From Thermoplasmata archaeon (GTDB taxonomy: Archaea > Thermoplasmatota > Thermoplasmata > Lutacidiplasmatales > UBA184): a stretch of DNA of 5,444 bases. Made by a program: the position numbers and the translations under genes. Below are positions 4,705 to 5,444 of this stretch, piece by piece. Location: assembly GCA_030043255.1 (NCBI GenBank), contig JASHYB010000059.1, forward strand, positions 1 through 5,444, written 5' to 3'. The notes under the pieces were generated by a model. That model searched no databases. It was not told the DNA's origin and worked only from the letters and a program-made list of their open reading frames with translations. Position 1 is the stretch's first letter. Every line of letters begins with the position of its first letter.

Positions 4705-5444
4705 ATGAAGGCGCTGGTGCTCATCGGGGGGCTGGGCACCCGCCTGCGCCCGATCACCTACGCGGTCCCGAAGCAGCTGATCCCGCTCGCGGGCAAGCCG
4801 ATGCTCTACCACGTGCTGGACCTGCTGCCCCGGGACGTCGAGGAGGTGGTGCTCGCGACGGGCTACCGCGCCGACCAGGTGGAGCGGTGCGTCCGGGAGC
4901 AGCCGCCGGGGCTGCCGGTGCGGACGGTGGCGGAGGCGGAGCCGCTCGGCACGGGCGGCGGCATGAAGAACGCCGGCGGCGCGATGAGCGACCCGTTCTT
5001 CCTGCTGAACTCGGACGTGATCGCCTCGGCGGAGCTCGGACCGCTCGCGGCGGCCCATCGCCGGTCCCCCCGGGTCGGGACGATGGGGCTGTTCGAGGTC
5101 GACGACACCCGCCCGTACGGCGTCGCCGCGCTCGGCCCGGACGACCGCATCACCGAGTTTGTGGAGAAGCCGGAGCCCGAGCGCGCTCCCTCCCACTGGA
5201 TCAACGCCGGGCTGGCCGTATGGGCCTGCTCCGTCCTCGACCGGATCCCGGCCGGTCGGCCGGTGAGCTTCGAGAAGGAGGTGGTCCCGGGGCTGCTTGC
5301 CGGGGGGGTCTACGGCTGGCGGATGGCCGGCTTCTGGGACGACGCCGGCACGCGCGAGCGGCTGCTGCGCTCCCAGCGCCTGCTGTTCGACGCCGGCCGG
5401 GCGGCGCACGTCGGCCGACCGGCCGGGGCCGAGGGCCACGGACC
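4705..5444 (+). CDS. Mannose-1-phosphate guanylyltransferase-like sugar nucleotidyltransferase, cut by window edge
   Basis: 246 codons from ATG 4705 with no stop before the right edge. The N-terminus MKALVLIGGLGTRLRP (1-16) is the nucleotide-binding loop of sugar-phosphate nucleotidyltransferases, followed by PKQLIPLAGKPM (22-33). EPLGTGGGMKNA (79-90) and LNSDV (101-105, metal-binding D104) come next. PYGVAAL (137-143), FVEKP (152-156), INAGL (166-170), SFEKEVVP (188-195) and GFWDDAG (209-215) follow the order of GDP-mannose pyrophosphorylases; LNSDV and FEKE are typical of the archaeal/eukaryotic branch. The enzyme joins NTP and a sugar 1-phosphate to give NDP-sugar plus pyrophosphate, probably GDP-mannose for glycan or glycolipid synthesis. 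UDP-GlcNAc or dTDP-glucose specificity cannot be excluded. The catalytic domain looks nearly complete; whether a C-terminal left-handed helix domain follows is not visible. It has its own TATA-like box 58 nt after pstB. Confidence 0.85.
   Translation, partial: MKALVLIGGLGTRLRPITYAVPKQLIPLAGKPMLYHVLDLLPRDVEEVVLATGYRADQVERCVREQPPGLPVRTVAEAEPLGTGGGMKNAGGAMSDPFFLLNSDVIASAELGPLAAAHRRSPRVGTMGLFEVDDTRPYGVAALGPDDRITEFVEKPEPERAPSHWINAGLAVWACSVLDRIPAGRPVSFEKEVVPGLLAGGVYGWRMAGFWDDAGTRERLLRSQRLLFDAGRAAHVGRPAGAEGHG

Noticed and set aside
1..5444. CRISPR array, insertion sequence or prophage features
   Set aside because: No regularly spaced repeats, transposase motifs, terminal inverted repeats or integration signals are visible, and base composition is even across the genes.

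Overview
The window is uniformly GC-rich (by eye about 70% G+C). The coding regions have the strong third-position G/C bias expected of a high-GC genome. Several features point to an archaeon, possibly a high-GC member of the Thermoplasmatota. Two gene starts have TATA-like boxes (TTTATA and TTAT) about 30 nt before an ATG, the spacing of leaderless archaeal transcripts. The phosphate-binding protein is held by an uncleaved N-terminal membrane helix with a proline-rich cytoplasmic tail, rather than by a signal peptide or lipobox. The sugar nucleotidyltransferase resembles the archaeal/eukaryotic GDP-mannose pyrophosphorylase type. This assignment is an inference; a high-GC bacterium is not excluded.

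Layout. The left edge (1-260, minus strand) holds the N-terminal part of an adenylylsulfate kinase gene (cysC-like), cut by the window boundary. A spacer of about 295 bases (261-555) separates it from a divergent phosphate operon. The spacer holds no recognisable gene but several short palindromes, an AT-rich patch and the operon's probable TATA box (526-531). The plus-strand operon follows: a possible 44-codon leader ORF (556-690) whose stop overlaps the next start as ATGA, then pstS (687-1934), a fused pstC-pstA permease gene (1943-3889) and pstB (3894-4646). The genes are separated by 8 and 4 nt, so they are surely co-transcribed. After a 58-nt gap with its own TATA-like box and two related palindromes, a mannose-1-phosphate guanylyltransferase-like gene starts at 4705 and runs off the right edge.

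How the genes work together. PstS captures inorganic phosphate outside the membrane. PstC-PstA, here a single 648-residue chain with twelve predicted helices, forms the channel, and PstB supplies ATP hydrolysis. All parts of a high-affinity phosphate importer are present. The usual regulator gene phoU is not in the window. The flanking cysC-like and guanylyltransferase genes belong to other pathways (sulfate activation and GDP-mannose or related sugar nucleotide supply) and look like neighbours rather than members of the operon.

Most interesting points: the leaderless leader ORF overlapping pstS, the paired palindromes around the guanylyltransferase TATA box, the PstC-PstA fusion, and unusual features of PstS (anchor, terminal cysteine pair, altered phosphate-site motif). 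Nothing in the window clearly forms an undescribed system.
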